A model generated the notes under the pieces. The model ran no database searches and was not told where the DNA came from. It was given only the letters and a program-made list of their open reading frames with translations. Source: Virgisporangium aurantiacum (GTDB lineage: Bacteria; Actinomycetota; Actinomycetes; Mycobacteriales; Micromonosporaceae). From it: 58,065 nucleotides of DNA. The stretch covers positions 1 through 58,065 of the forward strand of contig NZ_BOPG01000113.1 in NCBI RefSeq assembly GCF_016863635.1, written 5' to 3'. The position numbers and the translations under genes are program-made. This document shows positions 49,799 to 58,065 of the stretch, in pieces (the first letter of the stretch is position 1; each line of letters starts with the position of its first letter).

Positions 49799-52700
49799 TT
49801 ACCGGTGCCGCGACCCCCGGTCGTCGCGCCGGTCTACCTCGGTTTCGGAGAGGTGGGCGGCGAGGTCGGCGACCCTCGGGTGCCGGAACAGGTCGGCGAT
49901 CGGCACCTCGAGTCCGGTCTCCGCGCGGATCCGGTCGCGCACCTGCACGGTGAGCATCGAGTGCCCACCGAGGTCGAAGAAGTCGTCGTCGACGCCGATC
50001 TCGGCCACCTCCAGAACCTCGGCGAACACGCCGCACAGCGCGGCCTCCAGGCCGGTGCGCGGGCGGCGGCCGCGACCCGTGGCCGGGCCCGGGGCCGGCA
50101 GCGCGGCCCGGTCGAGTTTGCCGTTCGGCGTGACGGGCAGCGCCGGCAGGCCGACGAACGCCGAGGGCACCATGTAGTCCGGCAGGTGCCGGGCGACCCA
50201 GGTGCGCAGCTCGCCCGCGTCGCCGGACGGCACCACGTAGGCGACCAGCCGCCCGTCGCGCACGACGACGAGCGCGCGGTCGACGGCCGGGTGCCGGGCG
50301 AGCACCGTCTCGATCTCGCCCGGTTCGATCCGGAACCCGCGGACCTTGACCTGGTCGTCGGACCGGCCGAGGAACTCCAGGTTGCCGTCGCGGTCCCAGC
50401 GGGCCAGGTCGCCGGTGCGGTACATCCGGACGCCGGGCGGGCCGTACGGGTCGGCCACGAACCGCTCGGCGGTGCGCGCCGGCTGGCCCAGGTAGCCGCG
50501 CGCGAGGCCGGCACCGGCGATGTACAACTCGCCGACGACCCCGCGCGGCACCGGCGTGAGTCCGTTGTCGAGAACGTAGGCGCGGGCATTGTGCACCGGA
50601 CGGCCGACGACCGGTCCGGCGCTGTCACGCAGCCGGGCCACCAACGAGTCGACGGTGCACTCGGTCGGGCCGTAGAGGTTGTACGCCTCGGTGCCGGCCA
50701 GCCCCGCGAGCCGTTCCCACAGTTCCGGCGGCACGGCTTCGCCACCGACGCCGACCACGGTCAACGCGCACGTGTCGCCGTCGACGATGCCCTCGCCGGC
50801 CAGTTGCGTGAAGTGGCCGGGGGTGACCTCGAGGAAGTCGAGGCGCCGGTCGCGGATGGTCGCGGCGAGCAGCGCCGGGTCGCGCCGCGTCTCCTCGCTG
50901 ACGACGTGCACCTCGTGCCCGTCGAGCAGCCACAACTGCGGTTGCCAGGACGCGTCGAACGAGAACGACCAGGCGTGGCCGACGCGCAACTGCCGGCCGC
51001 CGGCCGCCCGCACCGCGGGGCGGTACAGCGTCTCCCGGTGGCTGTGGAACAGGTTCACCAGACCGGCGTGCGGCACCACGACGCCCTTCGGCCGACCGGT
51101 CGAGCCGGACGTGTAGATGACGTAGGCCGCGTTCGCCGGGTCGATCGGCGGCAGGTCGACATCGGGTGCCACCAGGTCGTCCACTGTTTCGTCCAGTGTT
51201 TCGTCCACTGTGGACAGCACGGCGACCGGGCGGGTCTCGGCGAGCAGGGCGTCGATCCGGTCGGTCGGCTGGTCGGGGTCGACGGGCAGGTACGCGGCGC
51301 CGGTCTTGAGCACCGCGAGGATCGCCTCGACCACCGCCGCCGAGCGTGGCAGGGCCAGCGCCACCACCCGTTCGGGTCCCGCCCCCGCGGCGACGAGCCG
51401 GCGGGCCAGCCGGTCGGTGCGGGCGTCGAGTTCGGCGAAGGTGAGGCTGACGAACTCGTCGCTGAGCGCGGTTGCGTGCGGCGTCCGGCGTACCTGGCGG
51501 GCGAACAGGTCCGGCACGGTGCACGGGGAATAGGAGAGCTCGGCGCCGTGGAACCCGCGCGGCTCGGCGGGATCGAGCAGGTCGATCCGGCTGACCGGCC
51601 GGTCGGGGTCGGCGGCGACGTCGGCGAGCAGCCGCACGAGCCGGTCGGCGAGACCCTGGACGGTGTCCGCGTCGAACAGGTCGACCCGGTACTCGATGTC
51701 GCCGGTGATGCCGTCGACGCCGTGCTCCTCGATCAGGTCGACCGACAGGTCGAACTTCGCCGGCCGCAGCCCGCTGTCCACGTACTCGGCGTCGAGGCCG
51801 AGCAACGCCTCCCGCCCCGACGGCGCGTGGTAGAAGGCGAACATCACCTGAAACAGCGGGTGCCGGGCCAGCGACCGGGGCGGGTTGAGGATCTCGACGA
51901 GCCGCTCGAACGGCAGGTCCTGGTGCGCGTAGGCGGCGAGGTCGGCCTCACGCACGCGGCCGACGAGGTCGCGGAACGTGGGGTCCCCGGCGGTGTCGGT
52001 GCGCAGCACCAGGGTGTTGACGAAGAACCCGGCCAGATCGTCGAGTGCGTGATCGGCGCGGCCGGCGACCGGTGAGCCGAGCGGGATGTCGGTGCCGGCG
52101 CCGAGCCGGGTCAGCAACGCCGCGAGGCCGGCCTGGAGCACCATGAACATGCTCGCGTCGGCGGCCGCGGCGAGCGTCCGCAGGCCGCGGTGCACCTCGG
52201 CGGGCACCCGCACCGGCACCGTCGCGCCGCGATTGTCCGAGCGCGGTGGGCGGGGACGGTCCGTCGGCAGCGGCAGTTCCGCGGGCAGGTCGTCCAGGAC
52301 CGCCCGCCAGAATGCGATCTGGCCGGCGATGAGGCTCTCCGGGTCGCGGTCGCTGCCGAGGAGGTCGCGCTGCCACAGGGTGTAGTCGGCGTACTGGACG
52401 GGCAGCGGGGTCCACTGTGGAGCGTGGCCGGCCCGGCGGGCGGCGTAGGCGGTGTCGAGGTCGCGCACCAGCGGCGGCAGCGACCAGCCGTCGCCGGCGA
52501 TGTGGTGTACCAGCAGGAGAAGGACGCCGTCTTCGAACAGGTAGGCCCGGAGCGGTAGCTCGCGGTCGATCGCGAAGTGGTGCCCGGCCGCCGCGCGCAG
52601 CTCTCCCGAAACACCCAACCGCGGTGCCGCGCGCGGGTCGTCCACCGGAAGCACGAGCTGGTGCGGGACGCCGCGCTCCTCGACGATGAGCGTGCGCAGC

Positions 52701-55700
52701 ACCTCGTGCCGCGCCACCACGTCGCGCAGCGCCGCTTCCAGCGCGGCCGGGTCGACGTCGCCCGACAGCCGCCACGCCCACGGGATGTTGTACGTGGCGT
52801 TGGGCCCCTCCAGCCGGTCGAGGAACCACAGCCGGTGCTGGGCGTACGACAGCGGAAGGACGGCGGGCCGCTGTTCGGCCCGCCGCAGCGCCGGACGGGT
52901 GTCGCGGGCGGTGTCGAGGAGATCGGTCAGCCGGGCCGGGGTCGGCGCGTCGAACACCGCCCGGATCGGCACCTCCGCGCCCAGGACCCGACGGATCCGG
53001 CTGACCAGCCGGGTGGCGAGCAGCGAGTGCCCGCCGAGCGCGAAGAACCCGTCGTCGATCCCCACCCCGGGCAGGCCGAGCACCTCGGCGAACAGTTCGC
53101 ACAGCACCTGTTCCGCCGCCGTCCGCGGCCTTCTGCGGGGTTCGGCCGCGACCGTCGGCGCGGGCAGCGCACGGCGGTCGATCTTGCCGTTCGGCGTGCG
53201 GGGCAACCGGTCGAGCACGACCACGGCCGACGGCACGAGGTGAGCGGGGAGCCGGGCGGCGACATGGTCGAGCAGCCGGGCCGGTTCGGGCGGCGTCGGG
53301 CCGGCAGGCTCCACATAGGACACCAGCCGGTCCGCGCGGGCCACCACGACCGCGCGGCCGACGGTCGGATGCCCGGCGAGGACGGCGGCCACCTCGTCGG
53401 GCTCGACCCGGAACCCGCGGATCTTCACCTGGTCGTCGGCGCGGCCGAGGAACTCCAGGGTGCCGTCGCGGTCCCGGCGGGCCAGGTCGCCGGTGCGGTA
53501 CATCCGCGCGCCGGCCGGACCGAACGGGTCGGCCACGAACCGCCCGGCGGTGCGCGCCGGCTGGCCCAGGTAGCCACGGGCGAGCCCGGTACCGGCCAGG
53601 TACAACTCCCCCGGTACGCCCGGCGGAACCGGTCGCAGCGCGGCGTCGAGCACGTAGGCGCGGGTGTTGGCGATCGGTGTGCCGATCGGCACCCGGGTCG
53701 GGCCGGACGCGCACGCGTGGTGGAGGCTGTCGCCGGCCGCCTCCGAACAGCCGAACAGGTTGACGACGCGGGCCCGCGGCCACCGTTCGGCCACCGCGTC
53801 GACGAGCCCGCCCGCCAGCGCCTCACCGCTGCTGATCCACGTGGTCACCGAGTCGAAGGCACCCGCCGGCGCCGACTCGACGAGCGTCGACAACAGGCTC
53901 GGCACCACCGTGACCACCTCGACGCGATGACTGTCGGCCAGGCGCGCCAACGCGATCGGGTCCGCGGCCGCGTCGTCGTCGGCGAGAACGACGGTGTCGC
54001 CGACGACCAGACCGCCGAGCAGTTCGGTGGACCCGTCGATGAACGTGAGGGCGCTCTTCGCCAGCCTGATGCGGGGCGGGCTCCCGGTCCCCCACCACAG
54101 CCGGTTGGCGAGCGCGTCGTGGGTGCCGGCGACCGCCTTGGGGCGCCCGGTCGACCCGGACGTGAAGATGACATAGGCGATCGCGTCGCCCGGTGCCGCG
54201 TCCCACCGAAGGGCCGGCGCGTCGGCGGGCACCGCTGGATCCACCACCCGATCGGGCGCGAGGCCGAGGCGCGCGGCGACGGTGTCGTCGGCGACGGCGA
54301 TGACCGGGTCGACCTCGGCCAGCATCAGCGCGAGGCGTTCGGTCGGATGGTTGAGGTCGAGCGGCAGGTAGCCGGCCCCGGTCCGCAGCACGGCCAGGAG
54401 GGCCGCGACCAGGTCGACGGACCGCGGCACCGCGAGGGCCACCACCCGGTCGGGCCTGGCTCCGCGCGCGGCCAGCAGCCGCGCCAGTCGCTCCACGCGG
54501 TCGTTCAACTGGACGTACGTGAGCGCGTCGCCGCCCGCGATCAGCGCGGTGGCGTGCGGTGTGCGGGCCACCCGGGCGGCGAACAGCGCGTCGACCCCGC
54601 CCGCGGGTACCTCGGCCTCCGTCGCGGTCCACCCGGCGGCGAGCCGGCGGTGCTCGTCCGCGTCGAGCAGGTCGATCGTCCACATCGGACGGTCGGGATC
54701 GGCGGCGGCGGCCCGCAGCAGCCGCACCAGGCGGTCGAGGAACGTGTCCACAGTGGACCGGTCGAAGACGTCGGTGTTGTATTCCGCGGTGCCCGTCAGC
54801 CCGCCGTTGTCCGGCTCCTCGCCGACGAAGAAGACCAGGTCGGCACGCGATGTGCCGGTCTGGAACGGTTCGTGGTCGACGGACAGGCCGGGCAGCCGGA
54901 CGTCGGCGGCGGCGTTGTTCTGCCACGCCAGCATGGTCTGGAACAGCGGGTGGTGCGCCATCGACCGGGCCGGGTTGAGGTCCTCGACCAGCCGCTCGAA
55001 CGGGACGTCCTGGTGGGCGTACGCGTCGAGATCGCGGTCGCGGACCCGGGCCAGCAGGTCACGGAACGTCGGGTTGCCGCCGGTGTCGACCCGCAGCACG
55101 AGTGTGTTGAGGAAGAAGCCGACGAGGTCGTCGAGCGACTGGTCGGTGCGGCCCGCGATCGGGCTGCCGATCGGGATGTCGGTGCCGGCACCCAGGCGGG
55201 TCAGCAGCGCGGCGAGCCCGGCGTGCACGACCATGAACAGGCTGGCACCGCAGTCGCGGGCGAGCCGGCCCAGCGCGGCGTGCAGCTCGCCGTCCCAGTC
55301 GAAGCCGAACTGCTCACCGCGACCGGAGGCCGTCGCCGGGTGCGGTCGGTCGGTGGGCAGCGCGATCCGCTCGGGCAGACCGGCCAGGGTGGCCCGCCAG
55401 TAGTCGAGCTGGGCCGTCATCAGGTCCTGCAGGTCGCGCTGCCAGAGCGTGAAGTCGGCGTACTGCACCGGCAGCGGTGTCCACTGTGGAGGCTCTCCGG
55501 CGCGGCGTGCGGTGTACGCCACGGCCAGGTCGCGCCACAGCGGCGCCATCGACCAGCCGTCGGCGGCGATGTGGTGGAACACGAGAACCAACACGTGCTC
55601 GTCGGGCGCCAGGGTCAGAAGTTCGGCCCGCACCGGGGCTTCACGTTCAAGATCAAAAGCATACTGGACCGCGTGCGCGACCGCCTCGCCGACAGTCGCC

Positions 55701-58065
55701 GGGTCGACGGCGCGGGCGTGCACCGCGATCGGATGGTCGTCGAGCACCTGCTGGTACGGCTCGCCGTCGTGCTCCCGGAACACGGTGCGCAGCGCCTCGT
55801 GCCGGCCCACCACGTCACCCAGCGCGGCCGCCAGCGCGGCGACGTCGAGCGTGCCGCGCAGCCGCAGCGCCACCGGCATGTTATAGGTCGCCGACGGCCC
55901 TTCCAGCCGGTGCAGGAACCACAGCCGCCGCTGGGCGAACGACAGCGGCACCGGGTCCGGGCGTGGCTCGGCCCGGCGCAGGACCGGCCGGACCGCGCCG
56001 GCGTCCGCCAGCCGTTCGGTCAGGCCGGCCACCGTGGGCGCCTCGAAGACGGCCCGGACGGCGAGTTCCACGCCGAACACGGCCCGGACCCGCGACACCA
56101 GCCGGGTAGCCAGCAGCGAGTGACCGCCGAGGTCGAAGAAGTTGTCGTCGATGCCGACCGCCGGCGCCGCGAGCACCTCGGCGAACAGTCCACACAGGAC
56201 TTCCTCGGCGGGGGTGCGCGGCGGCATGGCCGCCGAACTCGTGCGCGGCTCGGGCGACGGTAGCGCCCGCCGGTCGAGCTTTCCGCTGGGCAGCAACGGG
56301 AACCGGTCGAGCAGCACGACGTGCGCCGGCACCATGTACTCCGGCAGGTGCCGCCGGGCGTGCTCGCGGACCGCGCCCACCAGTGCGGCCTGCTCGCGGT
56401 GACCCGCCGGGTCGTTGGCGTACGCGTCCAACGGCGTGGTGGGCGCCGTCGCCGGGCGGTAGGCGCCGGGTGCCGGGTCGGCGAGGTCGAATACGACGTC
56501 GAGAACGCCGGGCTCGTCGGTGAGGGTCGCGGCGACACGGTAGCCGAGCCGCTCGCCGAGATCGTGGAGGTCGTCCGGCTGCGCACCGGTCGGCCGTACG
56601 GCGAGTGCGGCGACCGCGCCGGCCGTGTCGCTCTCGGCTGTGTCGAGGTGGCACAGCGCGGCGACCTCACCGGCCATCCGGGCGTCCGGTATCCCGGTGA
56701 CCCGCACCCGCGCCGGGCGGTGCCGGCGGATCCGGTCGGCGATCCGGTCGAGGCCGCTGTCGGGCCCGCCGTCCCAGCTCACCACGGTCTCCGCCGGCGG
56801 TGCCGCGGATGCGCCGGTGCGCAGCACCACGTCGTAGCGGTGCCGGGTCAGTTCGTTGCCGGCCCGCCCGCGCTTGGCGAGAATCTCGACGCCGCCGAGG
56901 CCGGCCGTACGGTCGGCCAGCGCCACGAAGAAGTCGGGGTCGAGCACCAGCTCGCCCTCCCGGCCGATGGCGCGGTCCACCGCGGCCCGCACGGTCGCGG
57001 CGTCACCCGGCCGGCGGGTGCGGGTCAGTTCGACGGCGGTGCGCAGGTGCCGCAGGGTGCGCAGGTTCCGGATGTCGCCGAGGAAGATCGCGCCGCCGGG
57101 CGCGAGCCGGGTGAGGGCCGCGGTGACGACGTCGGCCAGGTACCGGCCGCTCGGGAAGTACTGCGCGACCGAGTTGATGACGACCGTGTCGAAGGCGTTC
57201 TCCGGTACCCCGGAGAGGTCGTGGGCGGGTTGTGCCAGCAGCCGCACCCGGTCGGCCAGGTCGGGCCGCGCGGCGATCTCGCGCCGGAGGTTGCCGATCG
57301 CGCGCGGCGACAGGTCGAGTCCCCAGTACGTGTCGCAGTGCGGAGCCACCCGCGACAGGATGAGGCCGCTGCCGACGCCGATCTCCAGCACCCGGCGCGG
57401 GTTCAGCGCCCGGATCCGGTCCACTGTGGACGCGTGCCAGGACCGCATCTCGGCCAACGGGATCGGTGTGCCGTCGTAGCTGCTGTTCCAGCCGGCGAAG
57501 TTCTCCTCCAGGCCACCGGCGGCGGCCTCGGCGAAGACGGTCTCGTGCAGTTCGCCCCACTCGTCGACGTGTGCGCTCTCCGCCCCGGCGTCGCGGTCGG
57601 CGTCCGGGACGACGTAGGCGGCCAGCTGTCCGTTGTGGACGGTCACGTGCGCCTGGGCCACGTGCGGGTGTCCGGTGAGGACGGTCTCGATCTCACCCGG
57701 TTCGATCCGGTACCCCCGGATCTTGATCTGGTCGTCGGCCCGCCCGTGGAACACCAACCTGCCGTCCGGCAACCACCGCACCAGATCCCCCGTGCGGTAC
57801 AACCGGTCCCCGGCACCGTACGGATTCGCGACGAACCGCTGCGCGGTCAACCCCGGCTGCCCCAGGTAGCCACGGGCCAGCCCCGGCCCGGCGAGGTACA
57901 ACTCACCGGTGACCCCGGCCGGCACCGGCCGCAGCCGGGCGTCCAGCACGTAGGCACGCGTGCCGGGGTCGGGAATGCCGATCGGCACCACCGACGCCCC
58001 CGCCAACTCCACCGGATCACACAGACCCAACGTCGAGTTGACCGTCGCCTCCGTCGGACCGTACG
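49799..58065 (-). CDS. Non-ribosomal peptide synthetase (5' end beyond window)
   Basis: An open frame of about 2755 codons, cut at the right edge inside the first adenylation domain (it enters at the A5 motif YGPTE). Approximate order: A1 remainder 58065-57590, N-methyltransferase inserted before A9/A10 57590-56470 (motif VLEIGVGSGLIL), T1 56240-56030, C2 55990-54700 (HHIAADG), A2 54630-53150, T2 53120-52910, C3 52880-51570 (HHIAGDG), A3 51520-50090, T3 50060-49850. All three carriers keep LGGHS and all three A domains keep the A10 Lys (SGKLD, NGKID, NGKLD). There is no epimerase, thioesterase or reductase domain at the end. A2 has NLFGCSE where GPTE is normal and FIDGSTE at the A4 pocket. 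No MbtH gene is in the window. Confidence 0.95.
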   Translation of the reverse strand, partial: YGPTEATVNSTLGLCDPVELAGASVVPIGIPDPGTRAYVLDARLRPVPAGVTGELYLAGPGLARGYLGQPGLTAQRFVANPYGAGDRLYRTGDLVRWLPDGRLVFHGRADDQIKIRGYRIEPGEIETVLTGHPHVAQAHVTVHNGQLAAYVVPDADRDAGAESAHVDEWGELHETVFAEAAAGGLEENFAGWNSSYDGTPIPLAEMRSWHASTVDRIRALNPRRVLEIGVGSGLILSRVAPHCDTYWGLDLSPRAIGNLRREIAARPDLADRVRLLAQPAHDLSGVPENAFDTVVINSVAQYFPSGRYLADVVTAALTRLAPGGAIFLGDIRNLRTLRHLRTAVELTRTRRPGDAATVRAAVDRAIGREGELVLDPDFFVALADRTAGLGGVEILAKRGRAGNELTRHRYDVVLRTGASAAPPAETVVSWDGGPDSGLDRIADRIRRHRPARVRVTGIPDARMAGEVAALCHLDTAESDTAGAVAALAVRPTGAQPDDLHDLGERLGYRVAATLTDEPGVLDVVFDLADPAPGAYRPATAPTTPLDAYANDPAGHREQAALVGAVREHARRHLPEYMVPAHVVLLDRFPLLPSGKLDRRALPSPEPRTSSAAMPPRTPAEEVLCGLFAEVLAAPAVGIDDNFFDLGGHSLLATRLVSRVRAVFGVELAVRAVFEAPTVAGLTERLADAGAVRPVLRRAEPRPDPVPLSFAQRRLWFLHRLEGPSATYNMPVALRLRGTLDVAALAAALGDVVGRHEALRTVFREHDGEPYQQVLDDHPIAVHARAVDPATVGEAVAHAVQYAFDLEREAPVRAELLTLAPDEHVLVLVFHHIAADGWSMAPLWRDLAVAYTARRAGEPPQWTPLPVQYADFTLWQRDLQDLMTAQLDYWRATLAGLPERIALPTDRPHPATASGRGEQFGFDWDGELHAALGRLARDCGASLFMVVHAGLAALLTRLGAGTDIPIGSPIAGRTDQSLDDLVGFFLNTLVLRVDTGGNPTFRDLLARVRDRDLDAYAHQDVPFERLVEDLNPARSMAHHPLFQTMLAWQNNAAADVRLPGLSVDHEPFQTGTSRADLVFFVGEEPDNGGLTGTAEYNTDVFDRSTVDTFLDRLVRLLRAAAADPDRPMWTIDLLDADEHRRLAAGWTATEAEVPAGGVDALFAARVARTPHATALIAGGDALTYVQLNDRVERLARLLAARGARPDRVVALAVPRSVDLVAALLAVLRTGAGYLPLDLNHPTERLALMLAEVDPVIAVADDTVAARLGLAPDRVVDPAVPADAPALRWDAAPGDAIAYVIFTSGSTGRPKAVAGTHDALANRLWWGTGSPPRIRLAKSALTFIDGSTELLGGLVVGDTVVLADDDAAADPIALARLADSHRVEVVTVVPSLLSTLVESAPAGAFDSVTTWISSGEALAGGLVDAVAERWPRARVVNLFGCSEAAGDSLHHACASGPTRVPIGTPIANTRAYVLDAALRPVPPGVPGELYLAGTGLARGYLGQPARTAGRFVADPFGPAGARMYRTGDLARRDRDGTLEFLGRADDQVKIRGFRVEPDEVAAVLAGHPTVGRAVVVARADRLVSYVEPAGPTPPEPARLLDHVAARLPAHLVPSAVVVLDRLPRTPNGKIDRRALPAPTVAAEPRRRPRTAAEQVLCELFAEVLGLPGVGIDDGFFALGGHSLLATRLVSRIRRVLGAEVPIRAVFDAPTPARLTDLLDTARDTRPALRRAEQRPAVLPLSYAQHRLWFLDRLEGPNATYNIPWAWRLSGDVDPAALEAALRDVVARHEVLRTLIVEERGVPHQLVLPVDDPRAAPRLGVSGELRAAAGHHFAIDRELPLRAYLFEDGVLLLLVHHIAGDGWSLPPLVRDLDTAYAARRAGHAPQWTPLPVQYADYTLWQRDLLGSDRDPESLIAGQIAFWRAVLDDLPAELPLPTDRPRPPRSDNRGATVPVRVPAEVHRGLRTLAAAADASMFMVLQAGLAALLTRLGAGTDIPLGSPVAGRADHALDDLAGFFVNTLVLRTDTAGDPTFRDLVGRVREADLAAYAHQDLPFERLVEILNPPRSLARHPLFQVMFAFYHAPSGREALLGLDAEYVDSGLRPAKFDLSVDLIEEHGVDGITGDIEYRVDLFDADTVQGLADRLVRLLADVAADPDRPVSRIDLLDPAEPRGFHGAELSYSPCTVPDLFARQVRRTPHATALSDEFVSLTFAELDARTDRLARRLVAAGAGPERVVALALPRSAAVVEAILAVLKTGAAYLPVDPDQPTDRIDALLAETRPVAVLSTVDETLDETVDDLVAPDVDLPPIDPANAAYVIYTSGSTGRPKGVVVPHAGLVNLFHSHRETLYRPAVRAAGGRQLRVGHAWSFSFDASWQPQLWLLDGHEVHVVSEETRRDPALLAATIRDRRLDFLEVTPGHFTQLAGEGIVDGDTCALTVVGVGGEAVPPELWERLAGLAGTEAYNLYGPTECTVDSLVARLRDSAGPVVGRPVHNARAYVLDNGLTPVPRGVVGELYIAGAGLARGYLGQPARTAERFVADPYGPPGVRMYRTGDLARWDRDGNLEFLGRSDDQVKVRGFRIEPGEIETVLARHPAVDRALVVVRDGRLVAYVVPSGDAGELRTWVARHLPDYMVPSAFVGLPALPVTPNGKLDRAALPAPGPATGRGRRPRTGLEAALCGVFAEVLEVAEIGVDDDFFDLGGHSMLTVQVRDRIRAETGLEVPIADLFRHPRVADLAAHLSETEVDRRDDRGSRHR
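51177..51212 (-). repeat. Three 12-bp tandem units inside NRPS A3
   Basis: TCGTCCACTGTT, TCGTCCAGTGTT and TCGTCCACTGTG in a row (plus-strand reading). On the coding strand they give the acidic run TVDETLDETVDDL between the A2 and A3 core motifs of the third adenylation domain. This is a loop outside the active site and is probably slippage-generated. Confidence 0.8.

Noticed and set aside
48983..52075. 1030-aa forward open frame opposite the NRPS
   Set aside because: Antisense to well-defined C and A domains and to the GT8-like gene; low-complexity Val/Gly/Arg composition, no motif.
52577..56263. 1228-aa forward open frame opposite the NRPS
   Set aside because: Same reason: it mirrors the reading frame of the NRPS and has no domain of its own.
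1..58065. tRNA, rRNA, riboswitch, insertion sequence or phage integration signals
   Set aside because: None was recognised by eye on either strand; a dedicated scan could still find a divergent small RNA.

Overview
This is a chromosomal window from a very GC-rich, filamentous-type actinomycete. The evidence is strong GC bias at third codon positions, frequent GTG/TTG starts, a DUF7455 protein, a rubber oxygenase (lcp), glgE, an SARP/BTAD regulator and a large NRPS. The genus cannot be read from the sequence. A Micromonosporaceae or Pseudonocardiales-like host is only a guess. No rRNA, tRNA, CRISPR array, transposase or integrase was seen, and no intergenic gap exceeds 300 bases.

Layout. (1) 1-4.0 kb: edge of a secreted-protein gene, a DUF7455 gene, and lcp facing a tandem-TetR regulator and a LysR regulator. 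(2) 4.0-15.4 kb, 'block I': a reductase-like gene, then a tight forward run of methyltransferase, sulfotransferase-like protein, large GT-A-like protein, PLP aminotransferase and GT2/GT7C glycosyltransferase. Two overlapping ABC half-exporter genes face it, followed by a GT-A-like protein with an HHLVVQDDVEP motif. (3) 15.4-32.0 kb: an apparently unrelated stretch. It holds a LysE exporter, a C-N hydrolase, PadR plus a membrane protein, AraC facing ohr, a WYL regulator facing an epoxide hydrolase, and an AlkD-like gene. It also holds a four-gene operon for a seven-blade lectin-like propeller and a peptidoglycan-binding protein, a GGDEF-EAL protein, glgE and an SARP/BTAD-NB-ARC regulator. (4) 32.0-49.8 kb, 'block II': an accessory biosynthetic locus. 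(5) 49.8-58.1 kb: an NRPS running off the right edge.

Block II is the most interesting part. Eleven reverse-strand genes (47080 to 35666) are packed almost entirely with stop/start overlaps. In order they are: a GT1-type glycosyltransferase; a 100-aa protein that looks like a RiPP leader/precursor; a radical SAM enzyme with extra C-terminal cysteines; a small protein of an unrecognised family; two DUF6365-like proteins; a 443-aa protein of unknown function; a DegT/DnrJ aminotransferase; an ABC ATPase and permease; and a GT2 glycosyltransferase with a C-terminal methyltransferase-like extension. Around it lie a nucleotidyltransferase, four further GT-A-type or GT-A-like proteins, a methyltransferase and a second copy of the small unrecognised family. 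Several families occur twice in the window: GT2/GT7C, the 'QDDVEP' protein, the 'PDHW' protein and the DUF6365-like protein. Blocks I and II therefore look like two related halves of a glycosylated natural-product system, or two paralogous systems.

Working model (inference): the radical SAM enzyme modifies the small precursor. Sugars are made or activated by the nucleotidyltransferase and aminotransferases and attached by the glycosyltransferases, and the product leaves through the ABC systems. The neighbouring NRPS (A-nMT-T, C-A-T, C-A-T, no thioesterase) may belong to this pathway or to a separate adjoining cluster. The window alone cannot decide.
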